Counted from the stretch's first letter, positions 1 to 9,711 are shown. The stretch: 64,000 nucleotides of DNA from Brenneria sp. hezel4-2-4 (GCF_013155275.1 NZ_JABJXS010000009.1:1-64000); one strand, 5' to 3'. Numbers and translations are program-made. The notes: generated by a model from the letters alone, not told the origin.

Positions 1-1
1 G

Positions 2-94
2 GAAGAATATAACCATGACAGGACACATTCTTCATTAAATGATCTGACTCCGGCAGAATTTATCCGAAGTCACCAAAAAAGACAGATCCTCTAA
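2..94 (+). mobile_element. 3' end of IS3-family transposase (orfB), cut by window edge
   Basis: The frame open from the window edge to the TAA at 92-94 encodes about 30 residues containing YNHDRTHSSLNDLTPAEF. This matches the extreme C-terminus of IS3-family OrfB integrases, where the conserved YN..RPHSSL..LTP.EF pattern follows the last catalytic glutamate of the DDE domain. Only this tail lies in the window. The right terminal repeat should lie between about 95 and 127, and the gggtca at 103-108 fits an IS3-type end, but the exact boundary and target duplication cannot be set without the left end. The element sits directly against a permease gene whose N-terminus is missing, so it probably inserted there. 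Confidence 0.8.
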
Positions 95-112
95 TTGATC
101 CTGGGTCAGGAT

Positions 113-1396
113 ATGGGAGGAGGTCAATCCTTGCTGATTGTCGCCTTTGGTGTGGCGCTGGCACTGGGTATACCGCTCAACGGCGTCGTGAAGTCCATTG
201 AAAAAGGGTTGGGCGGCACATTAGGCCACATTGCGCTTATTTTTGGCGTGGGCGCCATGTTGGGGCGGTTAATTGCCGATGCCGGCGGTGCGCACCGCAT
301 TGCCGTGACGTTGATTAATCGATTTGGTGAACGTCATATTCAATGGGCGGTGGTGATTGCGTCATTTATTGTCGGGATTGCGCTGTTTTTTGAAGTGGGG
401 CTGGTATTGCTGATCCCTATTCTGTTTACCATGTCGCGGCAGTTAAATGTGTCCATTCTGCATTTGGGCATTCCGATGATTTCCGCGTTGCTGGTGACTC
501 ACGGCTTCCTGCCGCCACATCCCGGCCCAACGATGATTGCGGGGGAATATGGTGCAGATATCGGCACGGTATTATTTTATGGCATTATCGTCGGTGCGCC
601 GACAGTAGTAATTTGTGGCCCGCTATTCAATAAGGTAGCAAAACTTATTGTTCCGGAAGGCTTCAGCAAGGTCGGGAATATTGATTCCCTCGGCATGCAG
701 AAAACCTTTCAACTGGAAGAGACGCCGGGATTCGGTATTAGCCTGTTTACCGCCATGTTGCCGGTTATATTGATGTCGGTTGCGACGCTGGTATCGATGG
801 TACAACAGCAAATCGGCGTGGCGGATAATTTGTTCACCGGGGTAATAAAATTTCTGGGTGACGCCTCGGTCGCGATGATTATCTCACTGCTGTTCGCCAT
901 CTATTCGATGGGGCTGAACCGGCATATTGCAGTGAAGGATCTGATGTCCTCATGCAGTTCCGCGGCTGCCGGTATCGGGATGATGCTGCTGATCATTGGC
1001 GGCGGCGGCGCCTTCAAACAGGTGCTGATCGATGGCGGCGTGGGCACCTATGTCGCCGAACTGTTTGCCGGCACCTCGGCTTCACCCATTTTGCTTGCCT
1101 GGGGCGTTGCGGCCATTCTGCGTGTTTCTTTGGGCTCGGCCACCGTCGCGGCCATTTCCACCGCCGGGCTGGTAATTCCGACTCTGGCGCAGAGTCACGC
1201 CAATCTGGCGTTGGTCACGCTGGCGACAGGGGCGGGCAGCGCCATCGCTTCTCACGTCAACGATGCGGGTTTCTGGATGATAAAAGAGTATTTCGGATTG
1301 ACGATGAAAGAGACCTTCGCCACCTGGACGTTATTGTCGACGCTGGTTTCTATCTTTGGTCTGGCGTTTATTTTACTACTGAATACGGTGATTTAA
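113..1396 (+). pseudogene. GntP-family gluconate/sugar-acid permease, 5'-truncated by the IS
   Basis: The protein is strongly related to GntT/GntP inner-membrane H+ symporters for gluconate-type acids. It has GGTLG and GAMLG near the N-terminus, [12 protein letters not shown] in the middle, [11 protein letters not shown], and HVNDAGFW near the C-terminus. Family members are about 440-450 residues and start with a membrane helix of about 25 residues before the segment that here reads [14 protein letters not shown]. That first helix is absent and the sequence upstream is the end of an IS3-family transposase. The first ATG (113) and the TTG at 95 both give a protein lacking helix 1. I infer a gene broken by the insertion. 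Residual expression from an IS promoter is possible, but function is doubtful. It ends convergent to an IclR-type regulator that may once have controlled it. Confidence 0.75.
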
Positions 1397-1403
1397 CGGT
1401 CTT

Positions 1404-1434
1404 GCTCTGGTGTGGCCTGACGCCATACCAGAGC
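1404..1434. terminator. Inverted repeat between convergent genes, possible bidirectional terminator
   Basis: GCTCTGGTGTGGC (1404-1416) pairs with GCCATACCAGAGC (1422-1434), 13 base pairs with one G-T wobble and a five-base loop. It lies between the permease stop and the iclR stop, where a shared terminator is expected. There is no clear T tract on either side. Confidence 0.5.
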
Positions 1435-1441
1435 GGCAGTC

Positions 1442-2200
1442 TCAGCCTTCGTAGCCAAGACGTCGGGAAAGTTCCTTGGATGCGGCCTTCAGCAGCACAA
1501 TGTAGTCGTTGAATTCCGCATCGGAAACGCGGTTGGTGAGCGTCGACATACTGATTGCCGCAATGGTGCGGCGCGCATGATTCCAGATCGGCACGGAAAT
1601 ACATCTCACGCCCTGCTCATTTTCCTGGTTATCCAGCGCATAGCCATTCTGACGTACCCATTCCAGCGCTTGTAGATAAGTTTCCCGATCGAGGATGGTG
1701 TTGGGCGTTTGCTGGGTAAATTCATAGTCTTGCAACAACGCGTCGATTTCATTTTCGGGGTTGAACGCCAACAGAACTTTCCCAATCGCCGTCGCGTGAA
1801 CAGGCAACCGCCTGCCAATACGCGAAAATGTGATGACCGCCAGTTTCCCTTCCACTTTATCGATGTAGACCCCTTCTTTGCCGTCAAGGATGGCAAGGTG
1901 GGTGGTTTGACCGGTTTGCGATGCCAGATCCAGCAGGTAGCTGCGCGCTTTTTCACGAATATCAATGGAGTTCACCACCAGATTACCGCGTTCAACCAGC
2001 TTCATTCCCAACCGATACTTGCCGTTTTCACGGTTTTGATCGATATAACCCGCGACCTGCAATGTTTTCAGCAAGGAGTGCAGGGTACTTTTATGTAACC
2101 CCATTTGGGTGCTGATATCGGTAATTTTGATTTCAACGTTGTATTCGTCAAAAAGGTCCAGAATACGTAAAGCACGTTCCACCGACTGGATGATTGGCAT
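1442..2200 (-). CDS. IclR-family transcriptional regulator
   Basis: 252 residues. The N-terminus (about 1-65) is a winged helix-turn-helix of the IclR type (SVERALRILDLF, then MGLHKSTLHSLLKTL). The C-terminal effector-binding domain (about 80-250) carries the typical RIGRRLPVHATAIGKVLLA and GVRCISVPIW blocks. IclR proteins are dimeric regulators of carbon catabolism that bind small acids. This one is related to, but not the same as, KdgR. It is transcribed toward the truncated GntP permease and may have regulated that transport locus. The ligand cannot be named. Confidence 0.9.
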   Translation of the reverse strand: MPIIQSVERALRILDLFDEYNVEIKITDISTQMGLHKSTLHSLLKTLQVAGYIDQNRENGKYRLGMKLVERGNLVVNSIDIREKARSYLLDLASQTGQTTHLAILDGKEGVYIDKVEGKLAVITFSRIGRRLPVHATAIGKVLLAFNPENEIDALLQDYEFTQQTPNTILDRETYLQALEWVRQNGYALDNQENEQGVRCISVPIWNHARRTIAAISMSTLTNRVSDAEFNDYIVLLKAASKELSRRLGYEG

Positions 2201-2514
2201 AGAAAAACCAACTGCTTATGAGGGGTAGGGTGAGTTTTGAATGGTACTACGTCAGTCAGGGTAAATCAATTTGCCACGGTTGACATTGCAGCGTTTTGTG
2301 AGCAATCAGGCTTAACTTTGCGGGACTTGCAATAGCTGGCGCAGGGTAGGTTATTTCCCCGCAACCAGCCTTTTCCTGACATGTCGCTTTCCCCTCTCTC
2401 TTTCGAGCTTCAAACCCATTACCGGGTAAGGAGAGGTCAGGTTTGCAGTAGGCGTACCAATAGCCTGTGGTTATCACGATATCTCATGCTAACCGTTTTA
2501 TTTTTAAGTAAAAA
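2201..2514. other. Intergenic stretch with no recognised gene
   Basis: This stretch separates the iclR start from the ssb stop. Short open frames here have no family resemblance. The part next to 2200 should hold the iclR promoter. I see no RNA gene or repeat. Confidence 0.5.
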
Positions 2515-3057
2515 TCAGAACGGAATATCGTCGTCAAAATCCATTGGCGGTTCGTTGCCGGCGGCCGGGGCGTTGTTCTGTGCCGGGCGCGATGGCTGCG
2601 CTTGCGCGCCGCCGCTGAATTGATTGCCGCCCTGCGGCTGTTGCGGCTGACCCCAACTGCCTGACTGTTGTCCGCCCGCGCCGCCGCCCGCAGGTGCGCC
2701 GCCGCCTTGACGACCGCCTAGCATTTGCATGGTGCCGCCAACGTTAACCACCACTTCGGTGGTGTAGCGGTCTGCGCCCGACTGATCGGTCCATTTGCGG
2801 GTTTGCAGCGCGCCCTCAATGTAAACCTGAGAGCCTTTACGCAGATATTCACCCGCGACTTCAGCCAGTTTGCCGAACAGCACCACACGGTGCCATTCGG
2901 TTTTCTCTTTCTGCTCGCCGGTTTGCTTGTCGCGCCAGCTATCGGACGTGGCCAGCGTGATGTTGGCAACGGCACCGCCATTCGGCATATAGCGAACTTC
3001 CGGGTCTTGCCCCAGATGTCCGACAAGAATCACTTTATTAACGCCTCTGCTGGCCAT
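2515..3057 (-). CDS. ssb: Single-stranded DNA-binding protein SSB
   Basis: 180 residues. SSB coats single-stranded DNA as a tetramer in replication, repair and recombination. The OB fold occupies about residues 1-112, starting [21 protein letters not shown] Gly/Gln/Pro-rich linker follows, and the protein ends in the acidic tip MDFDDDIPF that recruits partner proteins. The open frame extends 47 codons further upstream, but the ATG at 3055-3057 is the right start: it matches the family N-terminus and has AGGAG a few bases before it. It is divergent from uvrA across a 234-base region containing a LexA-type box, as in E. coli. Confidence 0.98.
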   Translation of the reverse strand: MASRGVNKVILVGHLGQDPEVRYMPNGGAVANITLATSDSWRDKQTGEQKEKTEWHRVVLFGKLAEVAGEYLRKGSQVYIEGALQTRKWTDQSGADRYTTEVVVNVGGTMQMLGGRQGGGAPAGGGAGGQQSGSWGQPQQPQGGNQFSGGAQAQPSRPAQNNAPAAGNEPPMDFDDDIPF

Positions 3058-3186
3058 GCTCGTGTCTCCTGATGAATCCAATTTATATGAGTATAAACGA
3101 TCGATTTTAGCATGATAAAAGTATCTATCATACCTGCGAGGCTGAATCAAAAATGAATGTGCAGATTGCAACGTTTGCATCGGATA

Positions 3187-3202
3187 CTGGATATCCATTC
3201 AG
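3187..3202. promoter_or_regulatory. LexA (SOS) box in the ssb-uvrA divergent promoter
   Basis: The 16-mer CTGGATATCCATTCAG matches the layout of the E. coli uvrA SOS box (CTGT-N8-TCAG) with one change in the left half-site. It lies about 90 bases before uvrA and 130 before ssb, so LexA repression of uvrA, and possibly ssb, is expected. Confidence 0.75.
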
Positions 3203-3291
3203 CTTTTTTTGTGCCATAATTGCATGTTTCGTACCGGTTGTCTCCATCAGAGAGATGATGCAAAACTGTGTTTATTCCGGGAAGTGTGTGA

Positions 3292-6129
3292 ATGGATAAG
3301 ATCGAAGTTCGTGGTGCCCGTACTCATAATCTCAAGAATATCAATCTGATAATCCCTCGCGACAAGCTGATAGTGATCACCGGATTATCGGGTTCAGGTA
3401 AGTCATCGTTGGCGTTTGATACGTTGTATGCCGAAGGGCAGCGGCGTTACGTCGAATCACTCTCTGCTTATGCGCGTCAGTTTTTGTCGCTGATGGAGAA
3501 GCCGGACGTCGATCATATCGAAGGGTTGTCGCCCGCCATTTCCATCGAGCAGAAGTCCACCTCGCACAACCCGCGTTCCACCGTCGGCACTATCACCGAA
3601 ATTCACGACTACCTGCGCCTGCTGTTTGCCCGCGTCGGCGAACCGCGCTGCCCGCAGCACGACGTCCCGCTGGATGCGCAGACGGTCAGTCAGATGGTGG
3701 ATAACGTGCTGGCGCAGCCGGAAGGCAAGCGGGTGATGCTGCTGGCGCCGATTGTGAAAGATCGCAAAGGCGAGCACAGCAAGACGCTGGAAAACCTGGC
3801 GACGCAGGGTTATATCCGGGCGCGTATTGACGGCGAAGTGTGCGATCTTTCCGATCCTCCAAAACTGGAATTGCAGAAAAAACATACCATTGAAGTGGTT
3901 GTGGACCGTTTCAAAGTGCGTGACGATTTGGCGCAGCGTCTGGCGGAGTCGTTTGAAACCGCGCTGGAGTTGTCCGGCGGCAGCGCGGTGGTCGCCGATA
4001 TGGACGACCCGACCGTGCCGGAGTTGTTGTTCTCCGCGAATTTTGCCTGCCCGGTGTGCGGTTACAGCATGCATGAACTGGAACCGCGTATGTTCTCGTT
4101 CAATAATCCGGCGGGTGCTTGCCCAACCTGCGATGGGCTGGGCGTTCAGCAGTTTTTCGATCCCGCCCGCGTGGTGCAGAATGTGGAATTATCCCTGGCG
4201 GGCGGCGCGATTCGCGGCTGGGATCGTCGTAACTTCTATTATTTCCAGATGTTGCGTTCGCTGGCGGAACACTACAAATTTGATGTTGATGTCCCGTTTG
4301 ACAGGCTGAGCGAATCGGTTCAAAAACTGATTCTGTACGGCTCAGGCAAGGAAAACGTCGAGTTTAAATATATTAACGACCGTGGTGATACCTCGGTGCG
4401 CCGTCACCCGTTCGAAGGGGTGCTGCATAATATGGAGCGCCGCTATAAAGAAACGGAATCCAGTGCGGTGCGTGAAGAACTGGCGAAATTTATCAGCAAT
4501 CGCCCCTGCGCCAACTGCCGCGGTACGCGTCTGCGTGAAGAAGCGCGCCATGTGTTTGTCGAACAAACCACGCTGCCGCAGATTTCTGATATGAGCATCG
4601 GCCATGCGATGAGTTTCTTTCAGAATATGAAACTCAGCGGTCAGCGCGCCCAAATAGCTGAAAAGATCCTGAAAGAGATTGGCGATCGGCTGAAGTTCCT
4701 GGTCAACGTGGGGCTGAATTACCTGTCGTTGTCGCGTTCGGCGGAAACTCTTTCCGGGGGCGAGGCGCAGCGCATTCGTCTGGCAAGCCAGATCGGCGCC
4801 GGGCTGGTAGGCGTGATGTACGTGCTGGATGAGCCGTCTATCGGTCTGCATCAGCGTGATAACGAACGTCTACTGGAAACCCTGATCCACCTGCGTAACC
4901 TGGGCAACACCGTGATCGTGGTTGAACATGACGAGGATGCTATTCGCGCCGCCGATCATGTGATCGATATCGGGCCAGGCGCGGGCGTGCATGGCGGCGA
5001 GGTGGTCGCGGAAGGAACGATGGAACAGATCATGGCGGTGCCGTCATCGCTAACCGGGCAATATCTTAGCGGAAAGCGCAAGATTGATATCCCTGAGCGG
5101 CGCGTCTCCGCCGACCCAACCAAAGTGTTGAAGCTGATTGGCGCCAGGGGCAACAACCTGAAAGACGTGACGCTAACGTTGCCGGTAGGGCTGTTTACCT
5201 GTATTACCGGCGTGTCCGGCTCCGGTAAATCCACGCTGATTAACGACACCTTGTTCCCACTGGCGCAGCGTCAGCTTAATGGCGCTACGCTGGCCGAACC
5301 GGCGGATTATCGTGAGATTCAGGGGCTGGAGCATTTTGATAAAGTCATTGATATCGACCAAAGCCCGATCGGGCGTACGCCGCGTTCCAACCCGGCGACC
5401 TATACCGGGATTTTCACCCCGATTCGCGAGCTGTTTGCCGGTGTGCCGGAGTCGCGTACCCGCGGCTACAACCCCGGCCGGTTTAGTTTTAACGTGCGCG
5501 GCGGACGCTGTGAAGCCTGTCAGGGGGATGGGGTAATCAAAGTCGAGATGCATTTCCTGCCGGATATCTATGTGCCGTGCGATCAGTGCAAAGGTAAACG
5601 TTACAATCGCGAAACGCTGGAAATCAGGTATAAAGGCAAGGGCATTCATGAGGTGCTGGAGATGACCATCGAAGAAGCTCGCGAGTTCTTTGATGCGATC
5701 CCGGCATTGGCGCGCAAGCTGCAAACCTTGATTGATGTCGGACTGTCTTATATCCGCCTGGGGCAATCCGCCACGACGCTATCCGGCGGCGAGGCGCAGC
5801 GCGTGAAGCTGGCGCGGGAGCTGTCAAAACGCGGCACCGGGCAGACCTTGTATATTCTGGATGAACCGACCACCGGCCTGCATTTTGCGGATATTCAGCA
5901 ATTGCTGACGGTGCTGCATCAGCTGCGCGATCAGGGCAATACCATCGTGGTGATTGAGCACAATCTGGATGTGATCAAAACCGCGGACTGGATTGTCGAT
6001 CTGGGGCCGGAAGGCGGCAGCGGCGGCGGCGAGATCCTGGTATCCGGAACGCCGGAAACGGTCGCCGAATGCGCGCAGTCACATACCGCCCGCTTCCTGA
6101 AACCGATGCTGGCGCGTAAGCCTGCGTAA
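3292..6129 (+). CDS. uvrA: UvrABC excinuclease subunit A
   Basis: 945 residues (E. coli 940). UvrA is the damage-recognition ATPase of nucleotide excision repair. It dimerises, loads UvrB onto lesions and then leaves. There are two ABC modules: Walker A GLSGSGKS at 31-38 and GVSGSGKS near 640, signature LSGGEAQR twice, and Walker B-type DEPSIGL and DEPTTGL. Zinc-binding CPVC...CPTC lies near 255-280 and CEAC...CDQC near 740-770. The start ATG follows GGGAAGTGTGTGA, and the N-terminus [15 protein letters not shown] is that of the family. SOS control is likely from the upstream LexA box. Confidence 0.98.
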   Translation: MDKIEVRGARTHNLKNINLIIPRDKLIVITGLSGSGKSSLAFDTLYAEGQRRYVESLSAYARQFLSLMEKPDVDHIEGLSPAISIEQKSTSHNPRSTVGTITEIHDYLRLLFARVGEPRCPQHDVPLDAQTVSQMVDNVLAQPEGKRVMLLAPIVKDRKGEHSKTLENLATQGYIRARIDGEVCDLSDPPKLELQKKHTIEVVVDRFKVRDDLAQRLAESFETALELSGGSAVVADMDDPTVPELLFSANFACPVCGYSMHELEPRMFSFNNPAGACPTCDGLGVQQFFDPARVVQNVELSLAGGAIRGWDRRNFYYFQMLRSLAEHYKFDVDVPFDRLSESVQKLILYGSGKENVEFKYINDRGDTSVRRHPFEGVLHNMERRYKETESSAVREELAKFISNRPCANCRGTRLREEARHVFVEQTTLPQISDMSIGHAMSFFQNMKLSGQRAQIAEKILKEIGDRLKFLVNVGLNYLSLSRSAETLSGGEAQRIRLASQIGAGLVGVMYVLDEPSIGLHQRDNERLLETLIHLRNLGNTVIVVEHDEDAIRAADHVIDIGPGAGVHGGEVVAEGTMEQIMAVPSSLTGQYLSGKRKIDIPERRVSADPTKVLKLIGARGNNLKDVTLTLPVGLFTCITGVSGSGKSTLINDTLFPLAQRQLNGATLAEPADYREIQGLEHFDKVIDIDQSPIGRTPRSNPATYTGIFTPIRELFAGVPESRTRGYNPGRFSFNVRGGRCEACQGDGVIKVEMHFLPDIYVPCDQCKGKRYNRETLEIRYKGKGIHEVLEMTIEEAREFFDAIPALARKLQTLIDVGLSYIRLGQSATTLSGGEAQRVKLARELSKRGTGQTLYILDEPTTGLHFADIQQLLTVLHQLRDQGNTIVVIEHNLDVIKTADWIVDLGPEGGSGGGEILVSGTPETVAECAQSHTARFLKPMLARKPA

Positions 6130-6158
6130 CCTTTAGTCTCAACCCGAGGGGGTTTGCG

Positions 6159-6578
6159 ATGTGGATACAACATGAAATCCGTCTGAAGCCTAAATCCAGA
6201 GGCTTTCATTTGATTACCGATGAAGTGCTTAGCCAGGTAACGGCGCTGCGGCAAATCAAAGTCGGCCTGATGCATGTTTTTATCAAGCATACCTCGGCGG
6301 CGCTGACGATTAATGAAAATGCCGATCCTACCGTGCGGCAGGATTTTGAGCGTTTCTTTAACCGTCTGGTGCCGGAAGATGAACCTTATTACCGCCATGT
6401 TGATGAGGGCAGTGACGATATGCCTGCCCACCTGAAAGGCAGTTTGCTGGGCAACAGCCTAACAATCCCGATCGGTAACGGGCGACTAAACGTCGGCGCC
6501 TGGCAGGGGATTTATTTATGCGAACACCGCAATCACGGTGGTAGCCGTACGTTGGTGGTGACGCTTCAGGGAGATTAA
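6159..6578 (+). CDS. yjbQ: YjbQ-family protein (UPF0047)
   Basis: 139 residues, the same length as E. coli YjbQ (138). YjbQ/UPF0047 proteins form a small beta-rich trimer and are annotated as secondary thiamine-phosphate synthase enzymes because they can replace ThiE in vivo. The native role is unsettled. Family landmarks are HTSAALTINENADP at about 46-59, the conserved HLKGSLLGNSLTIPI block and the C-terminal EHRNHGGSRTLVVTLQG. It lies 29 bases after uvrA with a GAGGGGG ribosome-binding site and may be read through from uvrA. Confidence 0.92.
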   Translation: MWIQHEIRLKPKSRGFHLITDEVLSQVTALRQIKVGLMHVFIKHTSAALTINENADPTVRQDFERFFNRLVPEDEPYYRHVDEGSDDMPAHLKGSLLGNSLTIPIGNGRLNVGAWQGIYLCEHRNHGGSRTLVVTLQGD

Positions 6579-7083
6579 CTGATTTGACTGACTATCCTGG
6601 CTCATTCGATCGCGCTCGCGGCCATGATAGCTATCATCTATTTATTTTTTGATTTTTGAATGATTTAAACGATCAATAGTGTAAAGGTACTCACTCTGCT
6701 GCCGATAACAACTGAGACGCCGGGAGAAGAGGCTTACTATCGGATAAACAGAATAAATACCGTATTCAATGACTTTAACAAATTTGGCTGAAGAGCCGAT
6801 GATATTGTTAATCAGCTTGCTGTTTTTCAATGGCTTTATGTTTTTTAAATGATAATGCCAAATAAAAAACAACGCTATTTCGCGGCATCTGATGGCCGCG
6901 GGAATGCTTTTGTTATTTTAATTTAGCAGCGCTGCCTGGAGGCCGGCGTGTGTATGATCTATTTCTTTTTATCCGCAAGCAAGATGTAATGACAAAAAGC
7001 TCTCCTTCGCTCTGGTTTCTTATCAAAAAAATGTTTATCGGAATGGTTCATGTAAATACATGCTGAATAAAAGGAGCGAGATA
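6579..7083. other. AT-rich intergenic region without a recognised gene
   Basis: About 500 bases between yjbQ and the chemoreceptor. Two hairpins are visible: the perfect 14-mer palindrome ATGATAGCTATCAT (6624-6637), and CGCGGC/GCCGCG (6881-6900) followed by a T-rich stretch. A 76-codon frame on the minus strand (6642-6872) has no family resemblance and skewed composition, so I do not call it. The chemoreceptor promoter must lie near the right end, but I could not find a convincing sigma-28 match. Confidence 0.5.
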
Positions 7084-8763
7084 ATGAGTTTATCTAATTT
7101 ACGTATTGGCTACCGCCTGGGAATAGGATTTGCTTTTCTGGTACTAATGCTTTTTGTAGTTAATATTCTTTCTATTTCTAAACTGTCTCAATTTCAGAAT
7201 AGCGCCAGTGACATTGTAAAAGAGGTCTATCCGCAGACGGTGAATGCCAATGACCTTATTAGTACGGTGAATATCGGCGTAGTGATCTATCAGCGTTTGT
7301 TATTAATAACGGATGAGAATGAAATCCAACGCAGTATTTCCAGGATTGGTGAGCTAGGTAGAGATATCAATGTACTGTTTGAGAAGTTGGAGAGCGGTAC
7401 TACAGATGAGAGATCGTTAGCCGCGCTTGAAGAGATTAAACATATCCGTGAGAAATTTGCCGCTTCAGGTGGAAAATTAATCAATCTTATCCTTGCCGGA
7501 AATCAGCAGGAAGCAAGTGATGAGTTTATCAATAATTTGAATAATCTTCAGCGGGAGTACCGTCAGAGTATTGCTAAATTGATTGGCTATCAGAATGATA
7601 TTATGTATGCCTCAGTTGATTCCATGGCTGAGATCTACGCTGAAACCCGTAACATTCTGTTGATTATTCTTGCATTGGGCGCGGCGGTAGGGGGCGTGAT
7701 TGCCTGGGGAATTACCCGAAGCGTTACCCATCCGATACAGGAAGCCTTGTTGGTGGCGGAGAAAGTCGCACAGGGTGATTTGACTTCCACCATTACCACC
7801 ACCAAACAAGACGAAACCGGTCAGTTGCTAGTGGCGCTGGGGCGGATGAACGGCAGTTTACGCCAGATCGTCAGTCAGGTTCGCGACGGCGCTGAAGCCA
7901 TCGCGAGCGCCGCATCGCAGATTGCCGCGGGTAATCAGGATCTTTCTGCCCGGACGGAAGAACAGGCCAGCTCGTTGGAGCAGACCGCTTCTTCAATGGA
8001 GGAATTAACCTCCACGATCAAAAACACGTCGGACAATACCCTCCAGGCTACGGAGATTGCCAATCAAGCGTCGGCAACGGCACAACGCAGCGGCGAAGTG
8101 ATGGTTTCTGTTACGCATAAAATGCGGGGTATCCGTGACTCTTCACAGCGTATGGCCGACATTATCGGAGTAATTGACGGTATTGCTTTCCAGACCAATA
8201 TTCTGGCGCTGAATGCGGCGGTTGAAGCGGCGCGGGCGGGTGAACAAGGGCGCGGGTTTGCGGTGGTTGCGGCCGAGGTGCGCTCGCTGGCGCAGAGAAG
8301 CGCGACGGCGGCAAAAGAGATTAAAGAACTGATTGATGACTCTGTTGGTAAAATTCAGGACGGTATGGGGCTGGTAGATACGGCCGAAGAAACCATGAAT
8401 GGCCTGACGGCGCACGTTCAGGGCGTTAACGATATCATCAGTGAAATTGCCCAGGCCAGCCGTGAACAAAGCGACGGCATCAATCAGATTAACCTGGCCG
8501 TAGGGCAAATTGACACCACGACCCAGCAGAATGCCGCATTGGTGGAAGAATCCGCATCAGCGGCGCTATCCTTGCAGTCTCAGGCGTCTGCGCTGACACA
8601 GACCGTTAATGCGTTTAAGTTGAATGCGCAAACGTCGAATTCTGATAGCCGGCAGGTTAATCCACAAAATAACCGGGAGGTTCAGGCATTGCCTGCCAGC
8701 CGAACGCTGGCGCCGGCAGCGGGAAAAGCATCCGATAATTCATCGGACTGGGCGTCCTTCTAA
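7084..8763 (+). CDS. Methyl-accepting chemotaxis protein
   Basis: 559 residues. A transmembrane chemoreceptor that signals through CheW/CheA. Membrane helix 1 is at about 11-31, a periplasmic four-helix-bundle sensor follows, helix 2 is at about 190-210, then HAMP. The cytoplasmic hairpin tip carries GIAFQTNILALNAAVEAARA and GRGFAVVAAEVRSLAQRSA. The protein ends DWASF, which resembles the xWxxF CheR/CheB tether. The ATG at 7084 is preferred to the in-frame upstream ATG at 7060 because AAAGGAGCGAG precedes it and MSLSNLRIGYRLG is a common MCP start. The ligand is unknown. A strong terminator follows, so the gene is probably monocistronic. Confidence 0.95.
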   Translation: MSLSNLRIGYRLGIGFAFLVLMLFVVNILSISKLSQFQNSASDIVKEVYPQTVNANDLISTVNIGVVIYQRLLLITDENEIQRSISRIGELGRDINVLFEKLESGTTDERSLAALEEIKHIREKFAASGGKLINLILAGNQQEASDEFINNLNNLQREYRQSIAKLIGYQNDIMYASVDSMAEIYAETRNILLIILALGAAVGGVIAWGITRSVTHPIQEALLVAEKVAQGDLTSTITTTKQDETGQLLVALGRMNGSLRQIVSQVRDGAEAIASAASQIAAGNQDLSARTEEQASSLEQTASSMEELTSTIKNTSDNTLQATEIANQASATAQRSGEVMVSVTHKMRGIRDSSQRMADIIGVIDGIAFQTNILALNAAVEAARAGEQGRGFAVVAAEVRSLAQRSATAAKEIKELIDDSVGKIQDGMGLVDTAEETMNGLTAHVQGVNDIISEIAQASREQSDGINQINLAVGQIDTTTQQNAALVEESASAALSLQSQASALTQTVNAFKLNAQTSNSDSRQVNPQNNREVQALPASRTLAPAAGKASDNSSDWASF

Positions 8764-8769
8764 CCTTGT

Positions 8770-8811
8770 CTGAAGCCATTCTTCTTGCTGAGAATGGCTT
8801 CAGCATTTTTG
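8770..8811 (+). terminator. Rho-independent terminator of the chemoreceptor gene
   Basis: CTGAAGCCATTCT (8770-8782) pairs perfectly with AGAATGGCTTCAG (8791-8803) around an eight-base loop, followed by CATTTTTG. It begins seven bases after the MCP stop codon. Confidence 0.92.
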
Positions 8812-8821
8812 TTATACCGAC

Positions 8822-8973
8822 TTTTATTGCTGCCTGTACGGCAGTGATTCCTTGCAGCATCGCACTGTCAAGTTGCAACGATTTCTAAGCTGCCTGTACG
8901 GCAGCTTAGAAAACTGCGTTATGTACTGGTCGTTATCCTGGTACGTTCACTGCCGTACAGGCAGCATCAGAAA
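8822..8973. CRISPR. Type I-F CRISPR remnant: two divergent one-spacer arrays sharing a palindromic central repeat
   Basis: Three repeat cores lie on an exact 60-base period (centres 8837, 8897, 8957), the period of type I-F arrays (28-base repeat plus 32-base spacer). Repeat 3 (8945-8973) reads forward: GTTCACTGCCGTACAGGCAG, then a degenerate tail. Repeat 1 (8822-8849) is in reverse orientation with both ends degenerate. The middle repeat (8882-8912) is a perfect palindrome: 13-base arms TTTCTAAGCTGCC and GGCAGCTTAGAAA around TGTAC. It therefore has the 3' end of a type I-F repeat on both sides. The intervening stretches 8850-8881 and 8913-8944 are each exactly 32 bases and unrelated to each other. 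No leader and no cas gene is seen nearby. The repeat family is from memory of Pectobacterium/Yersinia type I-F arrays. Confidence 0.82.
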
Positions 8974-9109
8974 TTCAATATCAGCCCCACGATACGTTCC
9001 TGTCTGTACAGATTGCGGGGGCTGTGGCGCAGGGACGGTGCTCATTGCCCTGCCTGGGGCAGGGGAGTAAAGTTACAGCATGCGCATTAATTGTCGTCAG
9101 GAGGGCAGG

Positions 9110-9541
9110 ATGTATCAGTCAGTGTTATTGCCGGTGGATATCAGTGAGCAGGAATTAACCGAGAAATCGCTGCAACAGGCAAAGTTTCTGATGGAGAGAA
9201 CGCAGGCCAGCCTGCGGTTGCTATATGTGAGATCCGCAGTACCGGACTATATTCTGAACCGGTTTAATCCGAAAACCCAACAGTTTGAAGACACGTTGGA
9301 CACGGAGATAAAACAAAAACTGAAAGTCTTCGCGGATGAACTGGCATTGCCGGAAGAGCGATTCACGATCAATGTCCGTCAGGGATCGATCTATGATGAA
9401 ATTCTGAAAGAGGCTGAGGCGATCGGGGCCGATCTTATCGTCATTGGTTCGCGGCGACCAAGCGTGACCACTTACCTGCTGGGCTCCAATGCTTCCGCTA
9501 TCGTGCGATATGCGAAAACCTCCGTGCTGGTGGCGCGTTAA
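9110..9541 (+). CDS. Universal stress protein, UspF/UspG type
   Basis: 143 residues, one Usp domain. It starts MYQSVLLPVDISE and ends with the nucleotide-binding-type pattern GADLIVIGSRRP...LLGSNASAIVRYAKTSVLVAR, corresponding to the G-2x-G-9x-G(S/T) motif of ATP-binding Usp proteins. UspF/UspG paralogues act in stress survival, adhesion and motility. The in-frame ATG at 9080 would add ten residues, but the ATG at 9110 has AGGAGG six bases upstream and matches the family N-terminus. It stands alone, downstream of the CRISPR remnant. Confidence 0.92.
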   Translation: MYQSVLLPVDISEQELTEKSLQQAKFLMERTQASLRLLYVRSAVPDYILNRFNPKTQQFEDTLDTEIKQKLKVFADELALPEERFTINVRQGSIYDEILKEAEAIGADLIVIGSRRPSVTTYLLGSNASAIVRYAKTSVLVAR

Positions 9542-9603
9542 ACCGGCTATCTGTTGCATCGCTTAGGCGAAGCTGATTGCCGCACTGCCGACCGGCCTCT
9601 GAA

Positions 9604-9634
9604 TTAAAGGCCATCCTGTAGGTATGGCCTTTAA
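9604..9634 (+). terminator. Hairpin downstream of the universal stress gene
   Basis: TTAAAGGCCAT (9604-9614) pairs with ATGGCCTTTAA (9624-9634), 11 perfect pairs with a nine-base loop, 63 bases after the usp stop. The T content after the stem is poor, so termination is likely but not certain. Confidence 0.55.
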
Positions 9635-9711
9635 CCTAAACAACGGATTGTGCATTATCCACCGTGGTTGCCGCCTTCTGTATCTTGAACGTTATTCGGT
9701 AAAGCAAACTC

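Noticed and set aside
2256-2477. 73-codon minus-strand frame between iclR and ssb
   Set aside because: No recognisable domain or credible start.
6642-6872. 76-codon minus-strand frame in the yjbQ-MCP gap
   Set aside because: No ribosome-binding site, no family resemblance and AT-driven composition.
8882-8912. Reading the central palindrome as an ordinary terminator hairpin
   Set aside because: It has no T tract, the chemoreceptor already has a strong terminator at 8770-8811, and the exact 60-base register with two matching repeat cores is better explained by CRISPR.
8989-9016. Possible fourth CRISPR repeat (GTTC...GTACAG at 8996-9011)
   Set aside because: Only the GTTC and GTACAG parts match; the spacing from the previous repeat is 51 and not 60. 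Chance similarity is more likely.
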